A DNA stretch of 64,000 nucleotides from Arthrobacter globiformis (GTDB lineage: Bacteria > Actinomycetota > Actinomycetes > Actinomycetales > Micrococcaceae): contig NZ_JAUSYZ010000001.1 of the NCBI RefSeq assembly GCF_030817195.1, positions 3,720,001-3,784,000 on the forward strand, given 5' to 3'. The position numbers and the translations under genes are program-made. The notes under the pieces are model-generated. The model was not told where the DNA came from. It searched no databases and saw only the letters and a list, made by a program, of their open reading frames with translations. Of the stretch, positions 44,451 to 55,247 are shown piece by piece. The number at the start of each line of letters is the position of its first letter. Within the stretch, counting starts at the first letter, position 1.

Positions 44451-45347
44451 ATGCCAGTGTCGGTCGCAGTTGCCGCCGTGACGTTTGACCGTCCCCATGA
44501 GCTCGCCGTCCTGCTGAAAGCCATCAATGGGCAGACGGCTCCCGTGTCCACAATCTGCCTCGTTGACAGCGGCACGGCGCCGGCAAAGGACGTCGCCGAC
44601 CAGCATGCAAATGTGGACTACATCCGTTCGGAAGCCAACCTCGGTGGTGCCGGCGGCTTCTCCCTTGCGGCGCTCAAGGCCGTGGCCAGCGGCGCCGACT
44701 GGGTCTGGATGATGGACGACGACGCCGAACCGGCGGATGCCGAGTGCCTGGCCACGCTGATCCGGGAAGCGGAGGCACGGGACCTGGAGGCTGTTGTCCC
44801 CCTGGTGGTGGCTCCGGGGCATCCCGACCAGCTTTCCTTCTTCTTCAGGCTGGACGGCAAGGTCTCCCACGACCGGGCCGCGCTGGAAAAGGTCGGGTTC
44901 CTACCGAACGACGGCCACTTCTTCAACGGTGCGCTCATCCGCTCCGATGTCTTCTTCAAGGTGGGCCTGCCGGACATGCGCCTCTTCATCCGCGGCGACG
45001 AGGTGGACTTCACCATCCGGCTGCGCAAGGCAGGCATCCGTTTCGGGACCGTCACCACGGCGGCGATCATGCACCCGCACGCGTTTTCCGAAACGAAGCA
45101 CGTATTCGGGGCCCGCTGGCACGTCATCGTCCCGGAGGGCGCCTTCAAGCGCTACTACTACTACCGCAACCGCGGCTACCTGATTCGCCGCCATTTCCGC
45201 GTGAAGTCCCTGGTGGCCGATGTGGGCGGCTACCTCGGCTATTTCCTCCGCCGGGGCGATCTCCGCGGGCTCGCGGACTGGTTCCGGGCCTTCTCCACGG
45301 GGCTCCGCGGCAAGGGCTTTGGCCCGCTGAAGGACCAGAAGTTCTAA
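44451..45347 (+). CDS. GT2-family glycosyltransferase (GlfT1/rhamnosyltransferase-like)
   Basis: A 298-residue GT-A fold glycosyltransferase: the N-terminus is VSVAVAAVTFDRPHELAVLL, the metal-binding site is WMMDDDAEP at about 87-94, and the acceptor region contains FIRGDEVDFTIRLRKAGI. The C-terminal YYYYRNRGYLIRRHF is like GlfT1 and related enzymes that add the first galactofuranose or rhamnose to a polyprenyl-linked sugar. AAAGGATCCCCGCA precedes the ATG. The neighbours wecA and the WecG/TagA-type gene suggest one cell-wall polymer pathway. Confidence 0.87.
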   Translation: MPVSVAVAAVTFDRPHELAVLLKAINGQTAPVSTICLVDSGTAPAKDVADQHANVDYIRSEANLGGAGGFSLAALKAVASGADWVWMMDDDAEPADAECLATLIREAEARDLEAVVPLVVAPGHPDQLSFFFRLDGKVSHDRAALEKVGFLPNDGHFFNGALIRSDVFFKVGLPDMRLFIRGDEVDFTIRLRKAGIRFGTVTTAAIMHPHAFSETKHVFGARWHVIVPEGAFKRYYYYRNRGYLIRRHFRVKSLVADVGGYLGYFLRRGDLRGLADWFRAFSTGLRGKGFGPLKDQKF

Positions 45348-45362
45348 CGCAGGGGGCCGGGC

Positions 45363-45430
45363 GGCCTGTTTTGCCCGGCCTGTTTTGCCCGGCCTGTCAG
45401 CCGTGTTCTGTCAGCCCTGGTCTGTCAGCC
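45363..45430. repeat. Short direct repeats between two convergent glycosyltransferase genes
   Basis: GGCCTGTTTTGCCC occurs twice in tandem (45363-45376 and 45377-45390), followed by CTGTCAGCC three times in the next 40 bp up to the end of the WecG-like gene. There is no clean stem with a T tract, so this is not a typical terminator. Confidence 0.6.
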
Positions 45431-46210
45431 TTGGCCGCGCAGCCGGCGCCGCAGCAGCAGTCCCAGCAGGACCCACGGCTCGCCAAACACCCGGTACGCG
45501 ACGCGGCGCGGGTGCAGCAGCAGCCGCCAGGCCCACTCCAGGCCGAGCCGGCCAAGCCAACGGGGCGCCAGCTTCTGGATGCCGGCGATCTGCTCGATGG
45601 CTCCCCCGACGGCGCAATACACCGCGGGCGGGAGCGACGGCAGGCGGCGCCACAGCACCTCTTCCTGCAACGGCATGCCAAGGCCGATCAGCACCAGCTG
45701 CGGCTGGACTTCCGCAAGCCACGCCGCGGCCTTCTCTTCCAAATCCGAATCCCAGCCCTCCCCCGGCATTCCGGAGACAGCAGCGCCCGGCACGATGCCC
45801 TGCAGCTTCTCCACGGCCTTGGCGTTGGCCGTCGCCCCGGCCCCAAGGACGGCGATGCGGTGGAGGCCGTCCAACCGGCCCAGCGCGGGAATCCAGTCCG
45901 TCGAACCAAGACGGTAGTCCATGACGGGCCGCGTGTCCCGGCCCGTCTTTGCCTGACCCGTCTTTGCCCGGCCCCTCCCCCACAGCCAGAGGACAGGCGC
46001 ACCGTCGAGAAGGACAACGTCACTGTTCTCGTAGAACTTCCTGAACTCGGGTTCGGAGTGGAAAAGCGTCACGCTGTGGAGATTGTGTCCGACGACGGTC
46101 CTGGTGGTGCCGTCAGCCACGAATCTGTCGAGGACTGCGGTGAGTCCGTCGACGTCCAGGGGCGTGGCATCCACTCCGAGGACCGGTATCGGTTGCCTCT
46201 GCAGCGTCAT
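45425..46210 (-). CDS. WecG/TagA/CpsF-family glycosyltransferase
   Basis: A 261-residue GT26 enzyme that adds the second sugar (ManNAc or ManNAcA type) to polyprenyl-PP-GlcNAc. Family segments are LGVDATPLDVDGLTAVLD, TVVGHNLHSVTLFH, DVVLLDGAPVLWL and LVLIGLGMPLQEE with YCAVGGAIEQIAG. A local repeat (AKTGQAKTGRD) sits near residue 85. Its start overlaps the stop codon of the threonylcarbamoyl-AMP synthase gene (ATGA), so the two are coupled although functionally unrelated. It would use the product of wecA. Confidence 0.92.
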   Translation of the reverse strand: MTLQRQPIPVLGVDATPLDVDGLTAVLDRFVADGTTRTVVGHNLHSVTLFHSEPEFRKFYENSDVVLLDGAPVLWLWGRGRAKTGQAKTGRDTRPVMDYRLGSTDWIPALGRLDGLHRIAVLGAGATANAKAVEKLQGIVPGAAVSGMPGEGWDSDLEEKAAAWLAEVQPQLVLIGLGMPLQEEVLWRRLPSLPPAVYCAVGGAIEQIAGIQKLAPRWLGRLGLEWAWRLLLHPRRVAYRVFGEPWVLLGLLLRRRLRGQG

Positions 46211-46992
46211 TCGGCGCTTGCGGGCTTTTCGCCGGCGTCGGGCTGCACCCGAGCATCCGCAGCGGCGGGCTCGGCGTCGTCTTGGGATACCTCGGCGTCG
46301 TCCTGGGAAACCTCAGGCTCATCCGCCGCGTTGCCGTTGATGTCGAGAACTCCGGGAACCACCCCGCGCAGCCGCTCAATGCTGATGGCCCCATCACGGA
46401 CCACGCGCAGCGGCAACGAGGTGGCATCAACGATGGTGGACGGCCGGGCGTCGGTTCCCTCGACGGGCCGGAAGCCGCCTTCAAGGTAGACCTCCACGGA
46501 CTCCGCGAGCTGGGACCGTGCTTCGAAGGCTGTCTGCGCCGGAGCCTGGCCCGTCCTGTTTGCCGAGGACACGGCGAGGGGGCCGGTAACCGTCAGCAGG
46601 TCGATTGCCACCTCATCGTCCGGAATGCGAAGGGCGACGGTGCCCTTGGTCTCGCCCAGGTCCCAGTCGAGGGACGGCTGGGCGTGGAAGATGAGGGTCA
46701 GGCCGCCGGGCCAGAAGGCCTCGGCAAGGTCGCGGGCATCCGGATAGACATCGGTGGCCAGCCCGTCGAGCGCGTTGAGGCGCGGAATCAGGACGGGCGG
46801 CGGCATGTTCCGGCCGCGGCCCTTGGAGACCAGCAGCATGGTGACGGCCTGCGGGGAAAAAGCATCGGCAGCGATTCCGTAGACGGTGTCCGTGGGAAGG
46901 ACAACGCACTTCTTCTCGAGGATCGCCCGCCGCGCGTGGGCGATTCCGGCGGTCCGCTCGTCGTCGGCCGTGCAGTTGTACGTAGTGGTCAC
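46207..46992 (-). CDS. tsaC: L-threonylcarbamoyladenylate synthase (Sua5/YciO/YrdC)
   Basis: A 261-residue enzyme making threonylcarbamoyl-AMP from threonine, bicarbonate and ATP, for the t6A modification of tRNA. VVLPTDTVYGIAADAF and LLVSKGRGRNMPPPVLIPRL form the active-site face; VSSANRTGQAP contains the SxN motif. The C-terminal 50 residues are an acidic, low-complexity tail with EVSQDDA twice in tandem and no Sua5 domain. It lies between prmC and the WecG-like gene. Confidence 0.93.
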   Translation of the reverse strand: MTTTYNCTADDERTAGIAHARRAILEKKCVVLPTDTVYGIAADAFSPQAVTMLLVSKGRGRNMPPPVLIPRLNALDGLATDVYPDARDLAEAFWPGGLTLIFHAQPSLDWDLGETKGTVALRIPDDEVAIDLLTVTGPLAVSSANRTGQAPAQTAFEARSQLAESVEVYLEGGFRPVEGTDARPSTIVDATSLPLRVVRDGAISIERLRGVVPGVLDINGNAADEPEVSQDDAEVSQDDAEPAAADARVQPDAGEKPASAE

Positions 46993-47007
46993 TGCCTCAT
47001 TCTTTCA

Positions 47008-47907
47008 TTACTCCGCGGGCGGGAAAGCAAGAACGGCGCTGGTGGCGCGTTCCTTGCCGTTAAGGTCAAAATGCGTGGTGACGTCAGTCCAGAGCCCCGT
47101 TCGCTTCAGCATCGCCGATATCCAGCCGGCCTGGACTTCGGCGTGTTCCATCACGAAGTAGCCGCCGGGAACCAGGAGCCGTGCCGCCGAGGCGGCGGCC
47201 GCCGTCGGCAGTTCCATGCCGTCCGCTCCGCCGCCGTAGAGCGCTTCCGGAGGGTCGTGGAGCGCCACTTCCGGTTCATTGGGGATGGCTTCGGCGGGGA
47301 TGTACGGCGGGTTGGACACCACGACGTCGAACGTTCCGTTCTGTTCCGGCATCGCGTTCCGCAGGTCCCCCAGCAGCAGAGTGACCCCCAGCGGCCGGAG
47401 ATTCTTCGCCGCCCAGGCGTGCGCGAATTCACTGAACTCCACCGCGTAAACCTCGGCCTCGGGCACCTCGTGCGCGATTGATCCGGCGATGGCACCGGAG
47501 CCGGTGCCAAGATCCACCACTTTGGGGCGGACCACGCCGGCACGTTCCAGTGCCTGCAGCCGGTCGATGACCAGCTGCACCACGGACTCGGTCTCCGGGC
47601 GGGGAATGAAGACGCCGGGGCCAACCGCGAGCTGGAGGTAGCGGAAGTGCGCCACGCCGGTGATGTGCTGGAGCGGAATCCGCGTGGCGCGCTCGGCAAC
47701 GAGTTCGGCGTAGCCCGCCGGAGCCGGCGCATCACCGAGCATCATGGCCCGGAGCCGGCCCAGGCCGACGCCCAGCAAATGGTCGGCCAGCAACTCGGCA
47801 TCCACCCGGGGGCTGGGCACGCCAGCCTCGGTCAGGCGTTCCGTCGCCTCGCGGACCGCAGCAGCCAGGGACTGGGCAGGCTGCTCCGAAGTGTGCTCGG
47901 ACGTCAT
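47008..47907 (-). CDS. prmC: Peptide chain release factor N5-glutamine methyltransferase
   Basis: A 299-residue SAM-dependent enzyme that methylates the Gln of the GGQ loop of release factors. The SAM motif VDLGTGSGAIAGSIAHE and the catalytic SNPPYIPAEAI are intact. The N-terminal helical domain contains VDAELLADHLL and RIPLQHITG, which bind the substrate. It follows prfA, whose product is its substrate, by 15 bp in the same operon. Confidence 0.95.
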   Translation of the reverse strand: MTSEHTSEQPAQSLAAAVREATERLTEAGVPSPRVDAELLADHLLGVGLGRLRAMMLGDAPAPAGYAELVAERATRIPLQHITGVAHFRYLQLAVGPGVFIPRPETESVVQLVIDRLQALERAGVVRPKVVDLGTGSGAIAGSIAHEVPEAEVYAVEFSEFAHAWAAKNLRPLGVTLLLGDLRNAMPEQNGTFDVVVSNPPYIPAEAIPNEPEVALHDPPEALYGGGADGMELPTAAAASAARLLVPGGYFVMEHAEVQAGWISAMLKRTGLWTDVTTHFDLNGKERATSAVLAFPPAE

Positions 47908-47922
47908 GTGATCCCGGGGCTC

Positions 47923-48996
47923 CTAGTCGCCGATGGCGTCCAAGCGCGCCTGCTCGTCCATCTCGATGGCGGACTGGATGACCGGCTCGAGGTCACCGTT
48001 CATGACCTGGTCAAGGTTGTAGGCCTTGTAGCCGGTACGGTGGTCGGCGATCCGGTTTTCCGGGTAGTTGTACGTGCGGATCCGCTCCGACCGGTCCATG
48101 GTACGGATCTGCGACTTGCGCTGGGCCGAATTCTCGGCGTCGATCTGCTCCTGCTGGTGCGCGAGGATCCGGGCGCGCAGCACGCGCATGCCGGCTTCGC
48201 GGTTCTGCAGCTGCGACTTCTCGTTCTGCATGGCCACCACAATCCCAGTGGGAAGGTGGGTGATGCGGACCGCGGAGTCAGTGGTATTGACGGACTGGCC
48301 GCCAGGACCTGAGGACCGGTAGACGTCGATCTTGAGGTCGTTCTGGTTGATTTCAAGCTCTTCGGGCTCATCCACCTCGGGCAGGACCAGGACACCCGCG
48401 GCCGACGTGTGGATGCGGCCCTGGGACTCCGTCACGGGCACACGCTGCACACGGTGCACACCGCCCTCGAACTTCAGCCGTGCGTAGACCCCTTCGGCGG
48501 GATCGTTCGAGCTGCCCTTGACGGCCATCTGGACGTCCTTGTAGCCGCCGAGATCCGATTCCGTGGCCGAGATAAGTTCGGTCTTCCACCCACGGGATTC
48601 CGCGTAGCGGGTGTACATCCGCAGGAGATCACCGGCGAACAGCGCAGCCTCATCGCCGCCTTCGCCGCCCTTGACCTCAAGGATCACGTTGCGTGCATCG
48701 TCCGGGTCCCGCGGAATGAGCAGCCGGCGCAGCCGCGCCGCCGCGGTCTCCAGGGCTTCCTCCAGTTCAGGCACCTCGGCAGCAAAGTCAGGGTCCTCGT
48801 CAGCCATCTCCTTGGCAGCCGCGAGGTCATCCCGAAGAGCCTCCCATTTGTGGTAGGCGTCCACAATGCCATTCAACTGAGCAGACCGCCGCCCCAGCTT
48901 CCGCGCCAGCTTCTGGTCAGCATAAACAGCCGGATCCCCCAGCTGCGCCTGGATAGCATCATGCTCATCCAACAGGCCCTGTACGGACTCAAACAT
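47923..48996 (-). CDS. prfA: Peptide chain release factor 1
   Basis: The 357-residue RF1 recognises UAA and UAG and triggers peptide release. The stop-codon-reading motif is PVT in RVPVTESQGRIHTS, and the catalytic loop is SSGPGGQSVNTTDSAVRITH with the Gln to be methylated by PrmC. AGAGG lies 8 nt before the ATG at 48996. In Mycobacterium rpmE lies between rho and prfA; here that gap contains a large inverted repeat instead. Confidence 0.96.
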   Translation of the reverse strand: MFESVQGLLDEHDAIQAQLGDPAVYADQKLARKLGRRSAQLNGIVDAYHKWEALRDDLAAAKEMADEDPDFAAEVPELEEALETAAARLRRLLIPRDPDDARNVILEVKGGEGGDEAALFAGDLLRMYTRYAESRGWKTELISATESDLGGYKDVQMAVKGSSNDPAEGVYARLKFEGGVHRVQRVPVTESQGRIHTSAAGVLVLPEVDEPEELEINQNDLKIDVYRSSGPGGQSVNTTDSAVRITHLPTGIVVAMQNEKSQLQNREAGMRVLRARILAHQQEQIDAENSAQRKSQIRTMDRSERIRTYNYPENRIADHRTGYKAYNLDQVMNGDLEPVIQSAIEMDEQARLDAIGD

Positions 48997-49063
48997 TTTC
49001 AAAACCTCTTTCGACTTGTAACCAAGTCTAGTGATGGACCGCAGGTGGGGAGTTAACGACGAA

Positions 49064-49178
49064 GCCGCACGGATTTTTCCGCCCCGGGAGTGGCATCGGG
49101 CCTGCCGGAGCTGGGAGGCTCGCGATCGAAGATCGCAAGCCTCCCAGCGTAGGGGCGGGGGCGGAAAATCCGTGCGGC
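49064..49178. repeat. Large nested inverted repeat between rho and prfA
   Basis: Outer arms GCCGCACGGATTTTTCCGC (49064-49082) and GCGGAAAATCCGTGCGGC (49161-49178) pair over 18 bp with one bulged T. Inner arms GCTGGGAGGCTCGCGATC (49110-49127) and GATCGCAAGCCTCCCAGC (49131-49148) pair over 18 bp with one mismatch and a GAA loop. The whole 115-bp element could fold into one long hairpin with internal loops. It has no coding potential. Confidence 0.9.
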
Positions 49179-49219
49179 GCCAGCGCGCGGAACCGCCAGA
49201 AACCAGCGGTTACGCGACG

Positions 49220-51400
<2,181 letters not shown>

Positions 51401-51846
51401 GAAGGATCCTTCCCCCTCGACGGCGTCCAGACTGTGAGCTGGACGCGATGATTGGATCTGGGCTGCAGTTCAGATCTGCAGCCGGGATGTCGGCCTTGCC
51501 GGTTGGAGTTCGGCCAGCAGGGCCGGATACTGATCACCTTCAAACGCTCCGCATAACTGGCGGGGCGGCGGACTGGCGGTTCAGGGAACAGCTACGCATC
51601 TGTAGGTTCCTGGCCAGGCCAAGCAGGCGGCACCGGAAAATATTGCGCAATAAGAGATCGAAGCAGCAGCAGCAGATCGAAGCAGATTCTGACCCGGTGG
51701 CCGTTTAAGGCCATTCTCGGAGTCGTTGGCTGCACGGTCTCTTGGCTGCAGGGCCCTCTCGACTGCAGAGTCGCCGTCGGGCTGCATCAATGAATGATGT
51801 GGCGATTCAGTGAATGCGGTGATGACTGCGGAGACTGCATGCGGTG
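51401..51846 (-). promoter_or_regulatory. Long gap upstream of rho, probable leader with hairpins
   Basis: No gene is seen in these 446 bp. Near the rho start, GCGTCCAG (51423-51430) pairs with CTGGACGC (51439-51446), and GGCTGCAG (51461-51468) with CTGCAGCC (51476-51483). The middle is rich in short CAG/GATCGAAGCAG repeats. Both thrB and rho are on the minus strand; rho autoregulation through a leader is known in other bacteria, and this region is a candidate for it. Confidence 0.45.
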
Positions 51847-52821
51847 TTACCGCCGGTGCACTCCCACTTTAGCACCTTCGACGTCGACTGCCAGCTTCAT
51901 CACACGCCAGTTGATGTCCGGCGTGTTTGCCTCCGAAAACGCGGCAATGAATTCCAGAACGGTGGCGGCCTCTGCCTCGCCGTTGGCCAGGACCAGAACC
52001 GTGGGTCCTGCTCCGGAGACAACGGCAGCGTGGCCGGCTCCGCGGAGGGCCTTGATCAGGCCGGCGCTGGGCCGCATGGCCTCCGCGCGGTAGCTCTGGT
52101 GCAGGAAGTCCTCAGTGCCGGCGAGCAGGAATTCAGGCTTCTGCGTGAGCGCATGGATCAGAAGCGCTGCCCGGCCGGAGTTCATCGCGGCCGCGTGGTG
52201 GCCGATGGACGCGGGGAGCAGGGCGCGCGCGGCCTCGGTGGAGAGCTCGTAGTCCGGAACTGCCACGATGGGGATGACGGCAGCGTCGACTGTGGCGCAG
52301 GTGCTGCTGTACTGGTCACTGTCCTGCCACGACAGCGCCAGTCCGCCATAGATCGCGGGGGCGACGTTGTCCGGGTGGCCTTCCAGCTCGCTGGTCAGCT
52401 GCAGGATCCAGTTCCGGTCCTGCTGCTCCCCCGCGGGCAGCAGCGCATTGGCCGCGGTCACGGCTGCCACGACTGCCGAGGCCGATGAGCCCAGGCCACG
52501 GCCGTGCGGATTAACGTTTTCGGCGGTGATCTTCAGGCCGGTGTGACGATAGCCCACCCGTCCGAAGGCGGCATTCATCGCCCGGACCACCAGGTGGCTG
52601 GCGTCCCGCGGAAGGGAATCCGCACCCTCGCCGCTGAGTTCGAAGACCAGCTCGTCGCTGTCCAAACTCTCCACGGTGAGGGTGTCGTGCAGCGTGAGTG
52701 CCAGCCCGAGGCTGTCATAGCCGGGGCCAAGATTGGCGCTGGTGGCCGGAACCCTGACCGTCACCTGCTGCCCGGCCTGGATGGCGGGCAGCTGGGCGGT
52801 CTGCGGCAGCATGGTTTCCAC
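51847..52821 (-). CDS. thrB: Homoserine kinase
   Basis: A 324-residue GHMP kinase that phosphorylates homoserine in threonine synthesis. The ATP loop is PHGRGLGSSASAVVAAV near residue 110; the N-terminus VTVRVPATSANLGPGYDSLG and the C-terminal AVVSGAGPTVLVL are typical. It starts with GTG at 52821, 2 bp after thrC, with GGAAGA upstream; the ATG at 52812 is an alternative. It is the last gene of the argS-lysA-hom-thrC-thrB operon. Confidence 0.94.
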   Translation of the reverse strand: METMLPQTAQLPAIQAGQQVTVRVPATSANLGPGYDSLGLALTLHDTLTVESLDSDELVFELSGEGADSLPRDASHLVVRAMNAAFGRVGYRHTGLKITAENVNPHGRGLGSSASAVVAAVTAANALLPAGEQQDRNWILQLTSELEGHPDNVAPAIYGGLALSWQDSDQYSSTCATVDAAVIPIVAVPDYELSTEAARALLPASIGHHAAAMNSGRAALLIHALTQKPEFLLAGTEDFLHQSYRAEAMRPSAGLIKALRGAGHAAVVSGAGPTVLVLANGEAEAATVLEFIAAFSEANTPDINWRVMKLAVDVEGAKVGVHRR

Positions 52822-52823
52822 TG

Positions 52824-53930
52824 TTATTTGTCTTCCAGTCCCAGTTCTGCAGCAACGGTCACGACGTCGTTCGGCACCTTGACGGGCTGGACATCGCTGC
52901 CATCCTGGGTCCTGAGGGCCCACTGCGGGTCCTTGAGGCCGTGGCCGGTGACGGTGATGGCGATGGTCTTGCCGGACGGCACCTCACCTGCGGCGTGCTT
53001 CTTGAGCAGGCCTGCGACGCCGGCGGCCGAGCCGGGCTCCACGAAGACGCCTTCGCGGGAGGACAGCCAGCGGTGGGCGTCCAGGATTTCCTCGTCAGTG
53101 ACGGAATCGATGAATCCGCCGGACTCGTCACGGGCGGCGATGGCGCCGTCCCAGGAGGCGGGGTTGCCGATCCGGATGGCGGTGGCGATGGTGTCCGGTT
53201 CCGTGATGGGGTGGCCGGCCACGAACGGCGCGGCTCCAGCGGCCTGGAAGCCCCACATGGCGGGGGTCTTGGTGGCGACGGGCGCAAGCGTGCCGGCGGT
53301 CTCGGACTCGAATGGGGCGGAGTACTCCTTGTAGCCCTTCCAGTAGGCTGTGATGTTTCCGGCGTTGCCGACCGGGAGCACGTGGATGTCCGGGGCGTCG
53401 CCCAGGGCGTCGACGATCTCGAAGGCACCGGTCTTCTGGCCCTGGATGCGGGCCGGGTTCACGGAGTTGACCAGGAAGACCGGGTAGGACTCCCCCAGCT
53501 TGCGGGCGATGTCCAGGCAGTTGTCGAAGTTGCCGTCGACCTGCAGGAGCGTGGCGCCGTGCGCGATGGCCTGGCTCAGCTTGCCCATGGAGATCTTGCC
53601 CTCGGGCACCAGCACGGCACAGGTCAGGCCGGCGGCGGTGGCGTACGCGGCAGCCGAAGCTGACGTGTTTCCGGTGGAGGCGCACACAACGGCCTTGGCC
53701 CCGGCCTCCACGGCCGCGGTCATGGCCATGGTCATGCCGCGGTCCTTGAAGGAGCCGGTCGGGTTCATGCCCTCGACCTTGAGGTAGACGTCCGAGCCGG
53801 TCAGCTCGGACAGCTTCTGGGCGTAGACCAGCGGCGTGCCGCCCTCGCCGAGGGTGATGACCCTGGTGGCTGCCGTTACGGGCAGACGGTCAGCGTATTC
53901 GCGGATGACACCGCGCCATTGGTGAGCCAC
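52824..53930 (-). CDS. thrC: Threonine synthase
   Basis: A 368-residue PLP enzyme that converts O-phosphohomoserine to threonine. The PLP Lys lies in NPTGSFKDRGM near residue 62; ASTGNTSASAAAYA binds the cofactor phosphate face, and PVGNAGNITAYWKG binds the substrate. The GTG at 53930 immediately follows the hom stop codon, with GGAGC just before, so translation is coupled. Confidence 0.95.
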   Translation of the reverse strand: MAHQWRGVIREYADRLPVTAATRVITLGEGGTPLVYAQKLSELTGSDVYLKVEGMNPTGSFKDRGMTMAMTAAVEAGAKAVVCASTGNTSASAAAYATAAGLTCAVLVPEGKISMGKLSQAIAHGATLLQVDGNFDNCLDIARKLGESYPVFLVNSVNPARIQGQKTGAFEIVDALGDAPDIHVLPVGNAGNITAYWKGYKEYSAPFESETAGTLAPVATKTPAMWGFQAAGAAPFVAGHPITEPDTIATAIRIGNPASWDGAIAARDESGGFIDSVTDEEILDAHRWLSSREGVFVEPGSAAGVAGLLKKHAAGEVPSGKTIAITVTGHGLKDPQWALRTQDGSDVQPVKVPNDVVTVAAELGLEDK

Positions 53931-55247
53931 TTAAGCTCCTTCTACCCGAAGTACGGATGTAACGGAATTGATCACGTCAAGGCCCTTCACGGCTTCGACG
54001 GTCGCTGCCAGTGCAGCTTCGCTTGCGCGGTGGGTGACGATCCGCAGCTCGGCCGATTCCACGTTGGAGTCGGCATCGCGGTGGATGGTCTGGCGCATGA
54101 TTTCGATGGAGACGCCGTGCTCGGCGAAGAGCTGGGCAATCTTGGCCAGCACGCCGGGCTGGTCCGCAACGTCCAGGCCGATGTAGTAGCTGGTGGTCGC
54201 GGCATCGATGGGCAGCGCCGGGACGTGGCCGGTGGTGGACTCGATGCGTCCGGGACCGCCCAGGACGATGCGGCGGGCGGCCGAGACGAGGTCGCCCAGC
54301 ACGGCAGACGCCGTCGGGGTTCCGCCGGCACCCTGGCCGTAGAACATCAGCTCACCGGCGTTCTCCGCCTCGATGAAGACAGCGTTGAAGGCACCGCGGA
54401 CGGCTGCCAGCGGGTGTTCGCGCGGCAGGAGCGTCGGGTGGACGCGCACGGAAACGCCCTCGCTGCCGTCGCCGTTGCCGATCTTCTCGGCGATGGCCAG
54501 CAGCTTGATGACAAAGCCCGCTTCCTTCGCGGCGGCGATGTCGGCGGCGCTGACGCGGGTGATTCCCTCGCAGTAGACGTGCTCCAGGTCGAAGCGGGTG
54601 TGGAAGGACAGGGATGCCAGGATCGCGGCCTTGGCGGCAGCATCGTGGCCCTCGACGTCGGCCGTCGGGTCAGCTTCGGCGTAGCCGAGCCGCTGGGCCT
54701 CGGCCAGTGCGTCCGCGAACTGCGCGCCGGTGGAGTCCATCTGGTCCAGGATGAAGTTGGTGGTGCCGTTGACAATGCCCAGCACGCGGGTGATGCGGTC
54801 ACCGGACAGGCTGTCGCGGATGGGACGCAGGATGGGGATGGCGCCTGCCACGGCGGCTTCGTAGGACAGCTCGACGCCGGCCTTGTCCGCTTCTTCGTAG
54901 AGTGCCGGACCGTCGGCGGCAAGCAGGGCCTTATTGCCCGTGACCACGCTGGCGCCGTTCCGGATGGCGGCGAGGATCAGGGTGCGGGCAGGTTCGATGC
55001 CGCCCATCAGCTCGATGACCAGGTCGGCGTCCTTGACCAGAGTTTCGGCATCGGTCGTGAACAGCTCGCGCGGGAGCTCCACGTCACGTTTGGTGTCCAG
55101 GTTGCGCACGGCGATGCCGGTGAGCTGCAGGTGGGCGCCGGTCCGGGGCGCCAGGTTCTCAGCGTCGTCAATGAGAATCCGCGCGACCTGGGCCCCAACG
55201 TTGCCACAGCCCAGCAGGGCTACTTTCAGGGTTCGCAATTCAGTCAT
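53931..55247 (-). CDS. hom: Homoserine dehydrogenase
   Basis: A 438-residue enzyme that reduces aspartate semialdehyde to homoserine. The NAD(P) site is VALLGCGNVGAQVARIL; GIVNGTTNFILDQM and the following FADALAEAQRLGYAEADPTADVEGHDAAAKAA form the catalytic core. The C-terminal 80 residues (VADQPGVLAKIAQLFAEHGV and onward) are an ACT domain that likely gives feedback inhibition by threonine. Its ATG directly abuts the lysA stop codon. Confidence 0.96.
   Translation of the reverse strand: MTELRTLKVALLGCGNVGAQVARILIDDAENLAPRTGAHLQLTGIAVRNLDTKRDVELPRELFTTDAETLVKDADLVIELMGGIEPARTLILAAIRNGASVVTGNKALLAADGPALYEEADKAGVELSYEAAVAGAIPILRPIRDSLSGDRITRVLGIVNGTTNFILDQMDSTGAQFADALAEAQRLGYAEADPTADVEGHDAAAKAAILASLSFHTRFDLEHVYCEGITRVSAADIAAAKEAGFVIKLLAIAEKIGNGDGSEGVSVRVHPTLLPREHPLAAVRGAFNAVFIEAENAGELMFYGQGAGGTPTASAVLGDLVSAARRIVLGGPGRIESTTGHVPALPIDAATTSYYIGLDVADQPGVLAKIAQLFAEHGVSIEIMRQTIHRDADSNVESAELRIVTHRASEAALAATVEAVKGLDVINSVTSVLRVEGA

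Noticed and set aside
45363..45430. Terminator between the GT2 gene and the WecG-like gene
   Set aside because: The repeats are direct, not inverted, and no stem followed by a T tract can be drawn.
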